Source of the DNA: Amarolinea aalborgensis
Lineage (GTDB): Bacteria > Chloroflexota > Anaerolineae > SSC4 > Amarolineaceae
Reading direction: 5' to 3'
Assembly (NCBI RefSeq): GCF_900491745.1
Contig: NZ_UETR01000003.1
Location: 124,001-188,000, forward strand
Length of the DNA stretch: 64,000 bases
Each line of letters begins with the position of its first letter. Position 1 is the stretch's first letter. The notes under the pieces were generated by a model. It had not been told where the DNA came from. It did not search any database and saw only the letters and a list, made by a program, of their open reading frames with translations. Both the position numbers and the translations under genes were made by a program. Below, one piece after another: positions 16,779 through 24,802 of the stretch.

Positions 16779-19700
16779 TCAGTTGGACCATCCGAAGTCG
16801 GCGGCCACCTTCTGAATGTCCACGATGGTGATGAAGCCATCGTCGTTGATGTCATAGCGGCTGTCGTAAACGCCGTTCCAGCGTGCGGCCGTCGCCGCAA
16901 TGTCGAGCACATTCACGGTATTGCTGCAGTTGACGTCAGTGCGCTTGCAAACCTGCACAACGCCTGTCGCACCGGTGTTCTCCACGTCGTGATAGGGGAA
17001 GACGCCGATGGTGTTGAACTGACGCCGATAGGTCTGGCCGCGATCCAGCAGACCGGAATCGAAGCCGGCTGTGTGGGCGCGAGCGTCCAAGTCGCTGGTG
17101 GCGCTGTGGAAGCTGCCGTCTGCCAGCTCGGTGTTCTTCCAGGCCACGGTCGCGCCTTGCCACACCTGGATCATGGCCGGCTGGAAGCCGCTGGCGTCCA
17201 CGTTCACGCCGGCCTGCGTACTGTTGTAGACTTTGGTCAGGGGAACGTCGAGATGCTGCGGCGTATCCACCACGGTGATGGTCCAACTTCGATACGGCTG
17301 GTACTGCGCATCGCCAGCCACGGTAATGCGGTAGTTGCCAGGCGGCGTGAAGAAGCTGTAGTAGCCATCCGCGCCCGTGATTTGTGGATTGATCTGCGCC
17401 TCGTAATACTCGGCGGGCCAGCGAATCCACGTACTCAGGGCGATTTCTTCCAGCGCAGTCACCGTGCGTCCCATCAGGTTGAAGATAGGATCGGTCTTGT
17501 CCACGCCGGTATCCACATCGAACACGTAACCGTCCGGGTCAATCAGGCCGGTGCCGCCGCCGCCGGTGGTGTTGCCATCGCAGGAGCACTGTAAGGAGAG
17601 CGCTGTGTTGCCGCCGGTGACGCCAGGCAGAACGGTTTGGTACCAGCCGCCGCCGATGTGTGTCATCACATAGGGCGTGACGCCCATGGTAATGGTGACC
17701 TGCGCGGATGCTGGCAGTGTGCAGCACACGTGCACATCCACCGTGTAGGTGAAAGGCGCCCGCATGCGCACCGTCCAGCCGTTAGGATCGGCGCGGCCTG
17801 ATCCATTCACGATGTGTTGGACGTAGGGGACATTGCCATAGTAGGCCGTGAAGGTCAGCGAGAGCGGGTCCCAGGTCAGCGCGGTGTTGACGATGACCAC
17901 GACTGTGGGCGACGGCGGGCTGTTGTTGGCGCCGATACGTGCGATCGCATAGATGGAGTGCGGCCCGTTGCTGAGGCCCGTCACCGGCAGACTCCAATCG
18001 CCGTTGCCGTTGGTCGTGGCCGTGCCAGCCAGGCTGTTGTCCACGTACACATCCACCACGGTGCCCAGTGCGCTCGTGCCGGCTACTGTGATGCTACCTG
18101 AACAGGTGGTGCCGGCCAGCGGCCAGGTGATGCGCGGCGGCATGAGCGGGACGATGCCGCTGGCGCTCGATGTATTGTTGCTTGGATCATCGCCTGGGGT
18201 GGTGGTGCTGATCGTAGCCGTGTTGGTGACCACAGTCCCGGACGGCAGGCTCGTCGCGGGCGCGTACAGCCACAGATCAATGAACCCGTTGTCGCCTGGC
18301 GACAGGGCGCCGATGCTCCAGGTGGCGCTTGTGCCGCCCACGGCGGGCGGTTCATGGTTCGGATTGGAGGTGCTGCTGGCGTAGCTCATGCCAGTGGGGA
18401 ACACGTCAGTCACGCCGACATTGCTGGCGGTGGCGGTGCCGCTGTTGCCATAGTCAATGTGCCAGAGCGCACGCCAGCCATTGCCCTGCTGCCCAGGAAT
18501 CGAGGCGCCGTCCTCAGGCTCGAAGCGCTGGAAAGTCTTGTGGATCCAGACATCCGGGTTGCCGACGCCGTCGCCATTGAGGTAGTCCTCGGTTTCCCCG
18601 AAGCGATAGGCGCTGGCGGGGCCGCGACCGTCCGGCCGCAGCGTGCCCGGATTGATAGGCGCCATCGCCTCTGACAAGGTCAGCCGCAGCCACATAGACT
18701 GATTCGGATTGGGGTTGAAGGGCAAGAAGATCGGCGAGGTAACGGTATAGACGCCGGGGCCGAAATTGATCACCTGGTTCTTGACCGCCCATTCGTCAGG
18801 CGCGATGGGCAGGCCGGGGCACTGGAAGGTGTCTTCCCAGTCGCCGTCGCGATTCCAGTCGAACCAGGCATTGACATAACGGGTACGCGCCGGGCCAACC
18901 ACCGTCACCACGTAGGTGATGCTGGTAGGCTGGCAGTTCGGGAGGTTGAGCGGTCGCACCAGGCCATCGTCCATGCTGTCATGGTTCGGCACATTGGCCG
19001 GCGGGTCAATGTTGGTCACGCCATCCTGGTCGGGCATCAGGTCAGCGTCGCGCTCGCCGGTTACGCCATAGCCCAGGAAGGCATCCGCCTTGGGCTGCAG
19101 GTGGCGCGGGCCTTGCACGGCGCCGGTGGCCGGGTCGAACACGGTGGGGTAGCGAGCGCCCACAGCCGGGTAGGCGGTCATGGCGGCGCCGAAGTGGTTC
19201 GTGTTGTCCGGTGCATCGCCGAGATCTGGGCACACCAGGTAGAAGTTGACTGGATTCGAGGTCAGTGTAACGCCATCCGGCGAGGTCAACGTAGCGCGGT
19301 TGATGATCTTCTGGTTACATTCTGGCGGCGTCGTGGGGTTGCCCACCACGGTCACCTTGAACCAGATAATCACCTGGCCCATCGGCGGCAGGTTGCCTGT
19401 CCATTGGATGGCCGTACCTGTGAAGATGGCGGTTGGCAGGGTGGCGCCCACGCTGCCGCTGACGTAGGTCGTTCCGGCCGGAATCGGATCGGTCACGGTC
19501 AGGCCAGTGGCCGGCGTGTTGCTCAGATTCTTGACCGTGATGCTGTAGGTGATGGTGTCGCCGATCCAGCCATGCTGAACATCCGAGGTCTTGTCTATTG
19601 TCAAGTGCGGCGGATCGCCGGGGCGGCCAGGCAGCAGATAATCTTCTGTTTCGCCCATGCGGTAACCAGAGGCCGGGCCGCGGCCATCGGGATTGCCGCT

Positions 19701-22211
19701 GCCGGCGGGCGGCGCATTGACATCAGACAGCGTTATGCGCATCCAGACCGGTGAGTTTGCCACCGGCGTCCAGGCGATATAAGGGTTGCTGGTAAACAGC
19801 GTGCTGCCGAAGCTCCCCGAACCGGGGACGGCGACCACCTGGTTTTGCACGGCCCATTCCTGGGCAACCAACCCATTGGCGCACTGAATTGTGTCTTCCC
19901 AGTCGCCATCCTGGTTGAAGTCAAACCAGACGTTGACGACGCGGTTGCGCGTGGCGCCCGGCTGGGCCGACACCGTGAAGTCCAGGGTGTTTGACTGGCA
20001 ATCCAGCAGGCTGACCGGCAGCTTCACGCCGTCATCGAAGCGATCCTGGTCGGCCGCGTTCATGATCGGATCGAGGTTAGGACGTGCGTCTTCGTCCGGC
20101 ATCTGATCGGCGTCGCGCTCGGCGCTCACCCACGGACCGAGCCAGGCATCGGCTCGCGGCAGTCGGTGCAAGGGGCCTTGCGGCAGACCGGTCGCTGCGT
20201 CGAAGACGGTTGGGAAGCGCCCCTGAACGCCGCTGCCGTAGGCTTGCATGTTGAGCGAGAAGTGGTTCGTGCTGTCTGGCGCATCGCCAAGGTCAGGGCA
20301 CATGATTTGTGTCGAAACCAGGTTCGAGTTGAACACGGCGCCATTGAGGAAGAATTGCGCCTTGTTGTCAATGCGCCCGCTGCACTCCTGTGGTGTTGCG
20401 GTTGAGCCAACCACCACTCTGAAACCAAAGGTCACGCTGCCAAAGGGTGGAATGTTGCCTGACCAAACGACCTTGTTAAAAACCCAGCCCGCAGTGCCGC
20501 TGCTGGCCCACGCGCTGCCCGATACGTAACTGGTGCCAGCGGGAATCTGATCCTCGGCAGTCGCCCCAATGATGGGGGTTGCCGTGGGGTTGCTCAGCGT
20601 GATGGTGTACCAAAGCGTATCGCCGAGCGAAGCCGACGTAGGGCTGACCATCTTCTCGATAATCACGGGCGCCGGGCAAACAATCTCGGTGTTCGCCGTG
20701 TTGGTTGCCAGGATTTGCCCGTTGAACATGACCATACCCGCGTTCTGCACCAGACCGGGACACTGGAAAGTACTGTTGACAGTGACCTGGAAGGTGATGG
20801 TGACACTGCCGCTGGGGGGGATGTTGCCGATCCAGTTGACCGACGTTCCCCCAAAGGAGACGGTGCCGCTGCTGGCAGTGGCGCTGCCCGAGACGTAGGT
20901 TGTTCCCGGCGGGATGTTGTCCTGGAACTGTACGCCGGTGGCCGGGCCGCTGCCGTTGTTCGAGATGACAATGGTATAGGTCAACGTGCTGCCGGGCGTG
21001 GCCATGGTGGGATTGACCGTCTTGACCGCATGCAAATCAGGGTGACCCTGCTGCTCGTGAATAAAGTAATAGTCCTCGGTTTCTCCATAGACATAACCAG
21101 GATCAGGGCCGCGACCATCGGGGCGTGAGGTAGATGGGTTGACGGGCGGCTGTTCTTGGCGCGTCAAAGTCATGCGCATCCACATCAGATTGGCGGCCGC
21201 CGGCAAGTAAGGCGTAAACGACGGCGTCGTGATCGTGTAAGAGCCAGGACCGAAGCCGATCGGCTGGTTCTGAACGGCCCACTCATAGACCAACGTTCCA
21301 TCTGGACACTGAATGACATCTTCCCAATCGCCATCCTGGTTGAAGTCGAACCAGGCGTTGAAGTAGCGTTGGGTAGCAGGCCCAACGATTGTCACGCGAT
21401 AGCTGAAAGTGGAGGATTGGCAATGAAGGAAAGTGCCGCCGAGATAGCCATCATCCATGCCGTCGTGGTCGGACACGTCGAACGGCGGCTCGAGATTGCG
21501 GAATCCGTCGTTGTCCCAGAACAAGTCGGCGTCGGCTTCGGCGCTGACATTAGCTCCCAGCCAGGAGTCAGCGCGGCTGAAGCGATGGTAGGGGCCGCGC
21601 ACTGAACCAGGAGGGCCGCCGAAGACCGTGGGGTAGCGCGCGGCAACGCCAAGCGGGCCGCCGGGCGGATAGGCGGTCATGCTGGCGCCAAAGTGATTGG
21701 TGTTATCAGGCGCATCGCCCAGGTCTGGACAGATGACTTGGATTGCCGCCGGCGGCGATTGTCCGATCGCCACGCCGACCCGTACGTACGCGTGGTTGAT
21801 GATGATCGTCTGGCACGTCACCTGGGGAACGATAATGGCGCGGAAACGGATCATCACATTGCCGCCAGGCTGAACATCGCCTGTCCAACTGATGTAGTTG
21901 CCATCCGCAACGGCGTTGCCGGAGCTGGCGCTCAGCGAACCCTGCTCGTAAGTAACCAGCGAGGGTAGGGCGTCGGTAACCACAACGCTGGGTACGAGCT
22001 GTTGGCTGGTGTTATGCAGCGTCACGGTATAGGAAACGGTGTCTCCGGCTGTCACGTCTGTGGGGTTCACGACCTTGCCGATGGAGATCACCAGGCCGCC
22101 TTGCTGCGGCGGCGCCGCATCGTTGCTGGCGGCCACAATCACGGCGCCGACGAGTAAGAGCGTCAGAGCGCCAACTATCGCCAACAGCATGACGTTCGAG
22201 CGTGGTTTCAT
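16779..22211 (-). CDS. Secreted DUF11/GEVED repeat protein with cupredoxin-like domain and dockerin
   Basis: 1810 residues. Signal peptide about 1-29. Order of modules: DUF11 (40-150), GEVED cassette starting CPDLGDAPDNTNHFG (160-385), two DUF11 (395-510, 515-635), GEVED (640-860), DUF11 (865-985), GEVED (990-1200), a divergent DUF11 (1205-1320), an Ig-like domain (1325-1410), a cupredoxin-like domain (about 1650-1740, with KNTELADGSFHSAT and FPYHDV) and a C-terminal type I dockerin with two DxNxDGxxxxxD-like loops. It is likely exported and surface-anchored or cohesin-bound; no cohesin is seen here. AGGAGG lies 6 bases before the ATG. No catalytic domain recognised. Confidence 0.85.
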   Translation of the reverse strand: MKPRSNVMLLAIVGALTLLLVGAVIVAASNDAAPPQQGGLVISIGKVVNPTDVTAGDTVSYTVTLHNTSQQLVPSVVVTDALPSLVTYEQGSLSASSGNAVADGNYISWTGDVQPGGNVMIRFRAIIVPQVTCQTIIINHAYVRVGVAIGQSPPAAIQVICPDLGDAPDNTNHFGASMTAYPPGGPLGVAARYPTVFGGPPGSVRGPYHRFSRADSWLGANVSAEADADLFWDNDGFRNLEPPFDVSDHDGMDDGYLGGTFLHCQSSTFSYRVTIVGPATQRYFNAWFDFNQDGDWEDVIQCPDGTLVYEWAVQNQPIGFGPGSYTITTPSFTPYLPAAANLMWMRMTLTRQEQPPVNPSTSRPDGRGPDPGYVYGETEDYYFIHEQQGHPDLHAVKTVNPTMATPGSTLTYTIVISNNGSGPATGVQFQDNIPPGTTYVSGSATASSGTVSFGGTSVNWIGNIPPSGSVTITFQVTVNSTFQCPGLVQNAGMVMFNGQILATNTANTEIVCPAPVIIEKMVSPTSASLGDTLWYTITLSNPTATPIIGATAEDQIPAGTSYVSGSAWASSGTAGWVFNKVVWSGNIPPFGSVTFGFRVVVGSTATPQECSGRIDNKAQFFLNGAVFNSNLVSTQIMCPDLGDAPDSTNHFSLNMQAYGSGVQGRFPTVFDAATGLPQGPLHRLPRADAWLGPWVSAERDADQMPDEDARPNLDPIMNAADQDRFDDGVKLPVSLLDCQSNTLDFTVSAQPGATRNRVVNVWFDFNQDGDWEDTIQCANGLVAQEWAVQNQVVAVPGSGSFGSTLFTSNPYIAWTPVANSPVWMRITLSDVNAPPAGSGNPDGRGPASGYRMGETEDYLLPGRPGDPPHLTIDKTSDVQHGWIGDTITYSITVKNLSNTPATGLTVTDPIPAGTTYVSGSVGATLPTAIFTGTAIQWTGNLPPMGQVIIWFKVTVVGNPTTPPECNQKIINRATLTSPDGVTLTSNPVNFYLVCPDLGDAPDNTNHFGAAMTAYPAVGARYPTVFDPATGAVQGPRHLQPKADAFLGYGVTGERDADLMPDQDGVTNIDPPANVPNHDSMDDGLVRPLNLPNCQPTSITYVVTVVGPARTRYVNAWFDWNRDGDWEDTFQCPGLPIAPDEWAVKNQVINFGPGVYTVTSPIFLPFNPNPNQSMWLRLTLSEAMAPINPGTLRPDGRGPASAYRFGETEDYLNGDGVGNPDVWIHKTFQRFEPEDGASIPGQQGNGWRALWHIDYGNSGTATASNVGVTDVFPTGMSYASSTSNPNHEPPAVGGTSATWSIGALSPGDNGFIDLWLYAPATSLPSGTVVTNTATISTTTPGDDPSNNTSSASGIVPLMPPRITWPLAGTTCSGSITVAGTSALGTVVDVYVDNSLAGTATTNGNGDWSLPVTGLSNGPHSIYAIARIGANNSPPSPTVVVIVNTALTWDPLSLTFTAYYGNVPYVQHIVNGSGRADPNGWTVRMRAPFTYTVDVHVCCTLPASAQVTITMGVTPYVMTHIGGGWYQTVLPGVTGGNTALSLQCSCDGNTTGGGGTGLIDPDGYVFDVDTGVDKTDPIFNLMGRTVTALEEIALSTWIRWPAEYYEAQINPQITGADGYYSFFTPPGNYRITVAGDAQYQPYRSWTITVVDTPQHLDVPLTKVYNSTQAGVNVDASGFQPAMIQVWQGATVAWKNTELADGSFHSATSDLDARAHTAGFDSGLLDRGQTYRRQFNTIGVFPYHDVENTGATGVVQVCKRTDVNCSNTVNVLDIAATAARWNGVYDSRYDINDDGFITIVDIQKVAADFGWSN

Positions 22212-22351
22212 GGTATGCCTCCTGCGAACTGAACCTGGGGATGTGAAACGACTAGAACCAAAAGCAATTGCGATTGCACTCGTGCGGAATCAAAGAAGCG
22301 ATCACAGAAGGCATCTTGCATCTTGTGTCTTGAGCTATGGAATTCCTCTTA

Positions 22352-22394
22352 CAAAGAAAAAGCCTACCGACGGGCATTGCCCGGCGATAGGCTT
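22352..22394 (-). terminator. Intrinsic terminator of recA
   Basis: Minus-strand stem of 16 bp (22379-22394 with 22360-22375, one G-U and one mismatch), loop of three bases, then TTTTTCTTT. It lies 36 bases past the recA stop. Confidence 0.88.
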
Positions 22395-22429
22395 GGTCAA
22401 GCTGCATTCATGTGTAACCTGACGGTTGC

Positions 22430-23581
22430 TCAGGCTGCGGTGGCGTAATCCTCCGCATCGTTCTCCATGTCATCCGCCGCCGCATTGCTGGCGCTGAAGG
22501 CAACGACTTTGGCCCCATCGGTTGGCCCGAAGTTGTGAACGCCAAGACCTGCTTTGGTCCTGATCTCGCCCTCCATGTGAGCCATGATCTCTGGATGCTC
22601 ACGCAGGAAAGACTTGACGTTTTCCCGACCCTGGCCCAAGCGCGTTTCATTGTACGCAAAGTAGCTGCCGCGTTTGTCTACCAGGCCCATGGAAACGCCG
22701 AGGTCAAGCACATCTCCTTCTTTCGAGATGCCTTCGTTGTACATGATGTCAAATTCGGCCACGCGGAAGGGAGGCGCCACTTTGTTCTTCTTGACCGTCA
22801 CGCGTGTGCGGCTGCCAACCATGTCGTTTCCGCTTTTGAGAGTCTCGATCTTGCGGATGTCAAGGCGCACCGAGGCGTAGAATTTGAGCGCCATACCGCC
22901 GCTGGTGGTCTCCGGGTTGCCAAACATCACGCCGATCTTCTGGCGCAGCTGGTTCGTAAAGATCATTACGGTGTTGGACTGCTTGATCGCGCCAGAGAGC
23001 TTGCGCAGCGCCTGACTCATCAGGCGCGCCTGCAGACCAACATGGCTGTCGCCCATTTCACCTTCAATTTCGGCCCGCGGCACCAAGGCCGCGACCGAAT
23101 CTACGACCACGACGTCAATCGCCCCAGAGCGCACCAATGCCTCAGCGATTTCCAACGCTTGCTCGCCAGTGTCTGGCTGGGAAACATAGAGGGCTTCCAC
23201 GTTCACGCCGCATCGCTCCGCGTATTTGGGGTCGAGCGCATGTTCGACGTCAATGAAAGCACAGATGCCGCCCCGCTTCTGCGCTTCGGCAATGATGTGC
23301 TGGCAGAGGGTTGTCTTACCGGAGGACTCCGGCCCATAAATCTCAATCACGCGCCCGCGCGGCACACCGCCAATCCCCAGAGCCAGGTCGAGCGACAGCG
23401 CGCCCGTGGGAATGGAATCTACGTGCAGCTCCGTCGCGTCGCCCATTTTCATCACGGTGCCCTCACCGTAGCGCTTCGTCAGGCTGGCAATGGTCGTTTC
23501 TAGGGCTTTAGACTTGCCGTCAGTCGGGGTCTTGCTGGAAGTGGTCTTATCAGTTGTGGCTGCGGCCTTGCTTGCTGCCAT
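22430..23581 (-). CDS. recA: Recombinase A
   Basis: 383 residues. Walker A GPESSGKT at 83-90, Walker B VVVVDSVAAL, the MAW-like and L2 loops (NQLRQKIGVMFGNPETTSGG) are all intact. RecA forms filaments on single-stranded DNA, drives strand exchange and triggers LexA self-cleavage. The first 25 residues are a Thr/Ser/Lys-rich extension and the tail is acidic, as usual. AAGGAGA precedes the ATG. It is a single-gene unit with its own promoter and terminator. Confidence 0.98.
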   Translation of the reverse strand: MAASKAAATTDKTTSSKTPTDGKSKALETTIASLTKRYGEGTVMKMGDATELHVDSIPTGALSLDLALGIGGVPRGRVIEIYGPESSGKTTLCQHIIAEAQKRGGICAFIDVEHALDPKYAERCGVNVEALYVSQPDTGEQALEIAEALVRSGAIDVVVVDSVAALVPRAEIEGEMGDSHVGLQARLMSQALRKLSGAIKQSNTVMIFTNQLRQKIGVMFGNPETTSGGMALKFYASVRLDIRKIETLKSGNDMVGSRTRVTVKKNKVAPPFRVAEFDIMYNEGISKEGDVLDLGVSMGLVDKRGSYFAYNETRLGQGRENVKSFLREHPEIMAHMEGEIRTKAGLGVHNFGPTDGAKVVAFSASNAAADDMENDAEDYATAA

Positions 23582-23633
23582 GTGTCAGGTCTCCTTGTCC
23601 AATGTCATGTGTAGAGAAACAAACGGATGTCAC

Positions 23634-23662
23634 ACTATAGCACGAATGTTCTAATCTGTCAA
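23634..23662 (-). promoter_or_regulatory. recA: recA promoter
   Basis: Minus strand: consensus TTGACA (23657-23662), 17-bp spacer, GTGC-TATAGT (23634-23639). The spacer holds AGAACATTCG, which resembles one half of a GAAC-type LexA operator, but the second half is not convincing. Start near 23627, leader about 45 bases. Confidence 0.85.
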
Positions 23663-24051
23663 ATGCGCTCTTACGCGTGGGTGCATTTCAGAATGAGGGC
23701 TGGTCGGGCGATTGAGGCTTCGTCGTGAGCGGCTCGATCGAGCTCGCCGAGGTCTCAGCCGAACGATCGCTACAACGCCTGCAAAGCTCGCCTGCGCGAG
23801 CTGCACCGCGCAATTGAAACGCGCCCGCCACGAGGTGCAAGCGCCTGGCGGCCAGTCAGGCCCGATAAGGTCTTCCACCTCGTAGCCCGATCCGTTTACG
23901 GTCGGGCGGCGTTGGTTGCGCGGCCAGCAACGCCGCCGGAGGCCAAAGGCCATCCGGCTACGAAGTGCAAGCCCCTTCGGGGCTGCGCCGCCAAATTGAA
24001 ATGCGCCCCTTAGGCGTTCGCAAAGAGAACAGCCGTTATGGCTGCGGCAAT
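23663..24051. repeat. Intergenic stretch with palindromic repeat units
   Basis: No gene seen. Two related units, 23781-23825 and 23967-24007, share the plan GCAA - GC-rich hairpin - GC(C) - AATTGAAA - GCGCC; the hairpins differ in sequence (AGCTCGC/GCGAGCT and GCCCC/GGGGC) but occupy the same place. A third partial unit starts near 23837 (GCAAGCGCCTGGCGGC). They look like REP-type mobile palindromes. Confidence 0.55.
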
Positions 24052-24080
24052 TTGACGTTCTTTCGCTTTTGCGGTACACT
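24052..24080 (+). promoter_or_regulatory. Sigma-70 promoter of the cysteine/sulfur operon
   Basis: TTGACG (24052-24057), exactly 17 bp, TACACT (24075-24080). Start near 24087. The first open frame downstream is the 18-codon leader peptide at 24124. Confidence 0.75.
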
Positions 24081-24123
24081 CCCGCCTCAAGTTTAGCAAG
24101 GTATTTGTAGAGAAAGTCAACTC

Positions 24124-24180
24124 ATGTCCAGGACCCATTCGGCCCGTCAGTTGATGTGCAGCTCCTGCTCCTGTCGCTAG
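24124..24180 (+). CDS. Putative cysteine leader peptide
   Basis: An 18-codon frame, MSRTHSARQLMCSSCSCR and stop, begins 37 bases after the predicted transcription start. Cysteine codons 12, 15 and 17 lie in its last third, as in ribosome-mediated attenuators where stalling at scarce codons decides the RNA fold. A weak GAGAAAG lies 7 bases before the ATG. The genes after the downstream terminator encode cysteine synthesis proteins. The peptide itself need have no function. Translation and homology are unproven; chance is possible for so short a frame. Confidence 0.55.
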   Translation: MSRTHSARQLMCSSCSCR

Positions 24181-24393
24181 CGGGCGCAGCCGACCATGAA
24201 GGTGCGGCTGCCCCGCATAGTCGAGCGGAGCGGTGAGTCGCGCATACCTGGCGGTGGCCGGATGTGAGTTGAATGGATTAGCGGACGCCTGGCGTCCCAA
24301 GATACGCGCAGTTGGTGGATAATCGTCTGCCAACCGCGATGACGAGTGTACAAGGCTCATCGCTCAGTGATCTCACTGATGATGGGCTTTTTT
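24181..24393 (+). promoter_or_regulatory. Structured leader / candidate transcription attenuator
   Basis: After the leader stop come a GCAGCCG/CGGCTGC stem (24186-24192 with 24205-24211), a GGACG/CGTCC stem (24283-24287 with 24293-24297) and a GTTGG/CCAAC stem (24311-24315 with 24330-24334). A 7-bp pairing, GCGATGA (24336-24342) with TCATCGC (24357-24363), would occupy the 5' arm of the terminator and exclude it, acting as antiterminator. No known riboswitch core is recognised. Confidence 0.5.
24355..24393 (+). terminator. Intrinsic terminator ahead of the sulfur-carrier gene
   Basis: Outer stem GCTCATC/GATGGGC (24355-24361 with 24381-24387), inner stem CAGTG/CACTG with a 4-base loop, then six T (24388-24393). 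It sits 73 bases upstream of the carrier ATG, inside the operon leader. Confidence 0.85.
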
Positions 24394-24465
24394 GTTGTCT
24401 CAGATTTATCCTCCCCCTTGACTCGCCGATATGAAAGTAAACCAAAACGAGGTAATTACCACAAT

Positions 24466-24741
24466 ATGGCAACGGTTTTCATTCCCACCCCGCTGCGCCG
24501 CCTCACCGGTGGGCAATCGAAAGTAGAGGCGACAGCCGCCAGCGTGCTCGCCGTGATTGGCGAGCTGGATGCCGCTTTCCCTGGCCTGCGCGATCGCCTG
24601 CTCGATGAGCAGGGCGAGGTCAAGCGTTTCATCAATATCTTTGTGAATGATGACGAAATCCGCACCCTTCACGGCAAGGATACCGCCATCGGTCCAAACG
24701 ACCGTATTTCGATTGTGCCGGCGATGGCTGGCGGCTGCTAA
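24466..24741 (+). CDS. CysO/MoaD/ThiS-type sulfur carrier ending in Gly-Gly-Cys
   Basis: 91 residues of the ubiquitin-like beta-grasp family: MATVFIPTPLRRLTGG at the start and RISIVPAMAGGC at the end. Carriers accept sulfur as a C-terminal thiocarboxylate on Gly-Gly after adenylation by a MoeB/ThiF/MoeZ partner, here encoded next. The order carrier, activator, CysM-like synthase points to CysO-type cysteine synthesis rather than molybdopterin. An extra Cys follows the Gly-Gly, so the protein would need trimming before activation, as known for carriers processed by JAMM/Mec-type peptidases; no such gene is in the window. No good Shine-Dalgarno is seen. Confidence 0.82.
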   Translation: MATVFIPTPLRRLTGGQSKVEATAASVLAVIGELDAAFPGLRDRLLDEQGEVKRFINIFVNDDEIRTLHGKDTAIGPNDRISIVPAMAGGC

Positions 24742-24802
24742 GCATCGTAACGATGTGGGACGCTGTTATTTGACGGATGCAAAGGGAGATTTCACAACGA
24801 GC

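Noticed and set aside
23643..23652. LexA operator in the recA promoter
   Set aside because: Only one half-site (AGAACATTCG) is visible; it does not fit GAAC-N4-GTTC or CTGT-N8-ACAG, so I did not annotate it.
24301..24350. GGATAAT in the cysteine-operon leader as part of a TPP riboswitch
   Set aside because: The CTGAGA element and the ACCTGA...AATGCC...AGGGA order are missing.
24466..24741. MoaD for molybdopterin synthesis serving the hydroxylase operon
   Set aside because: No moaE or other moa gene is near, while a cysteine synthase follows in the same operon; a CysO role fits better, although MoaD is not fully excluded.
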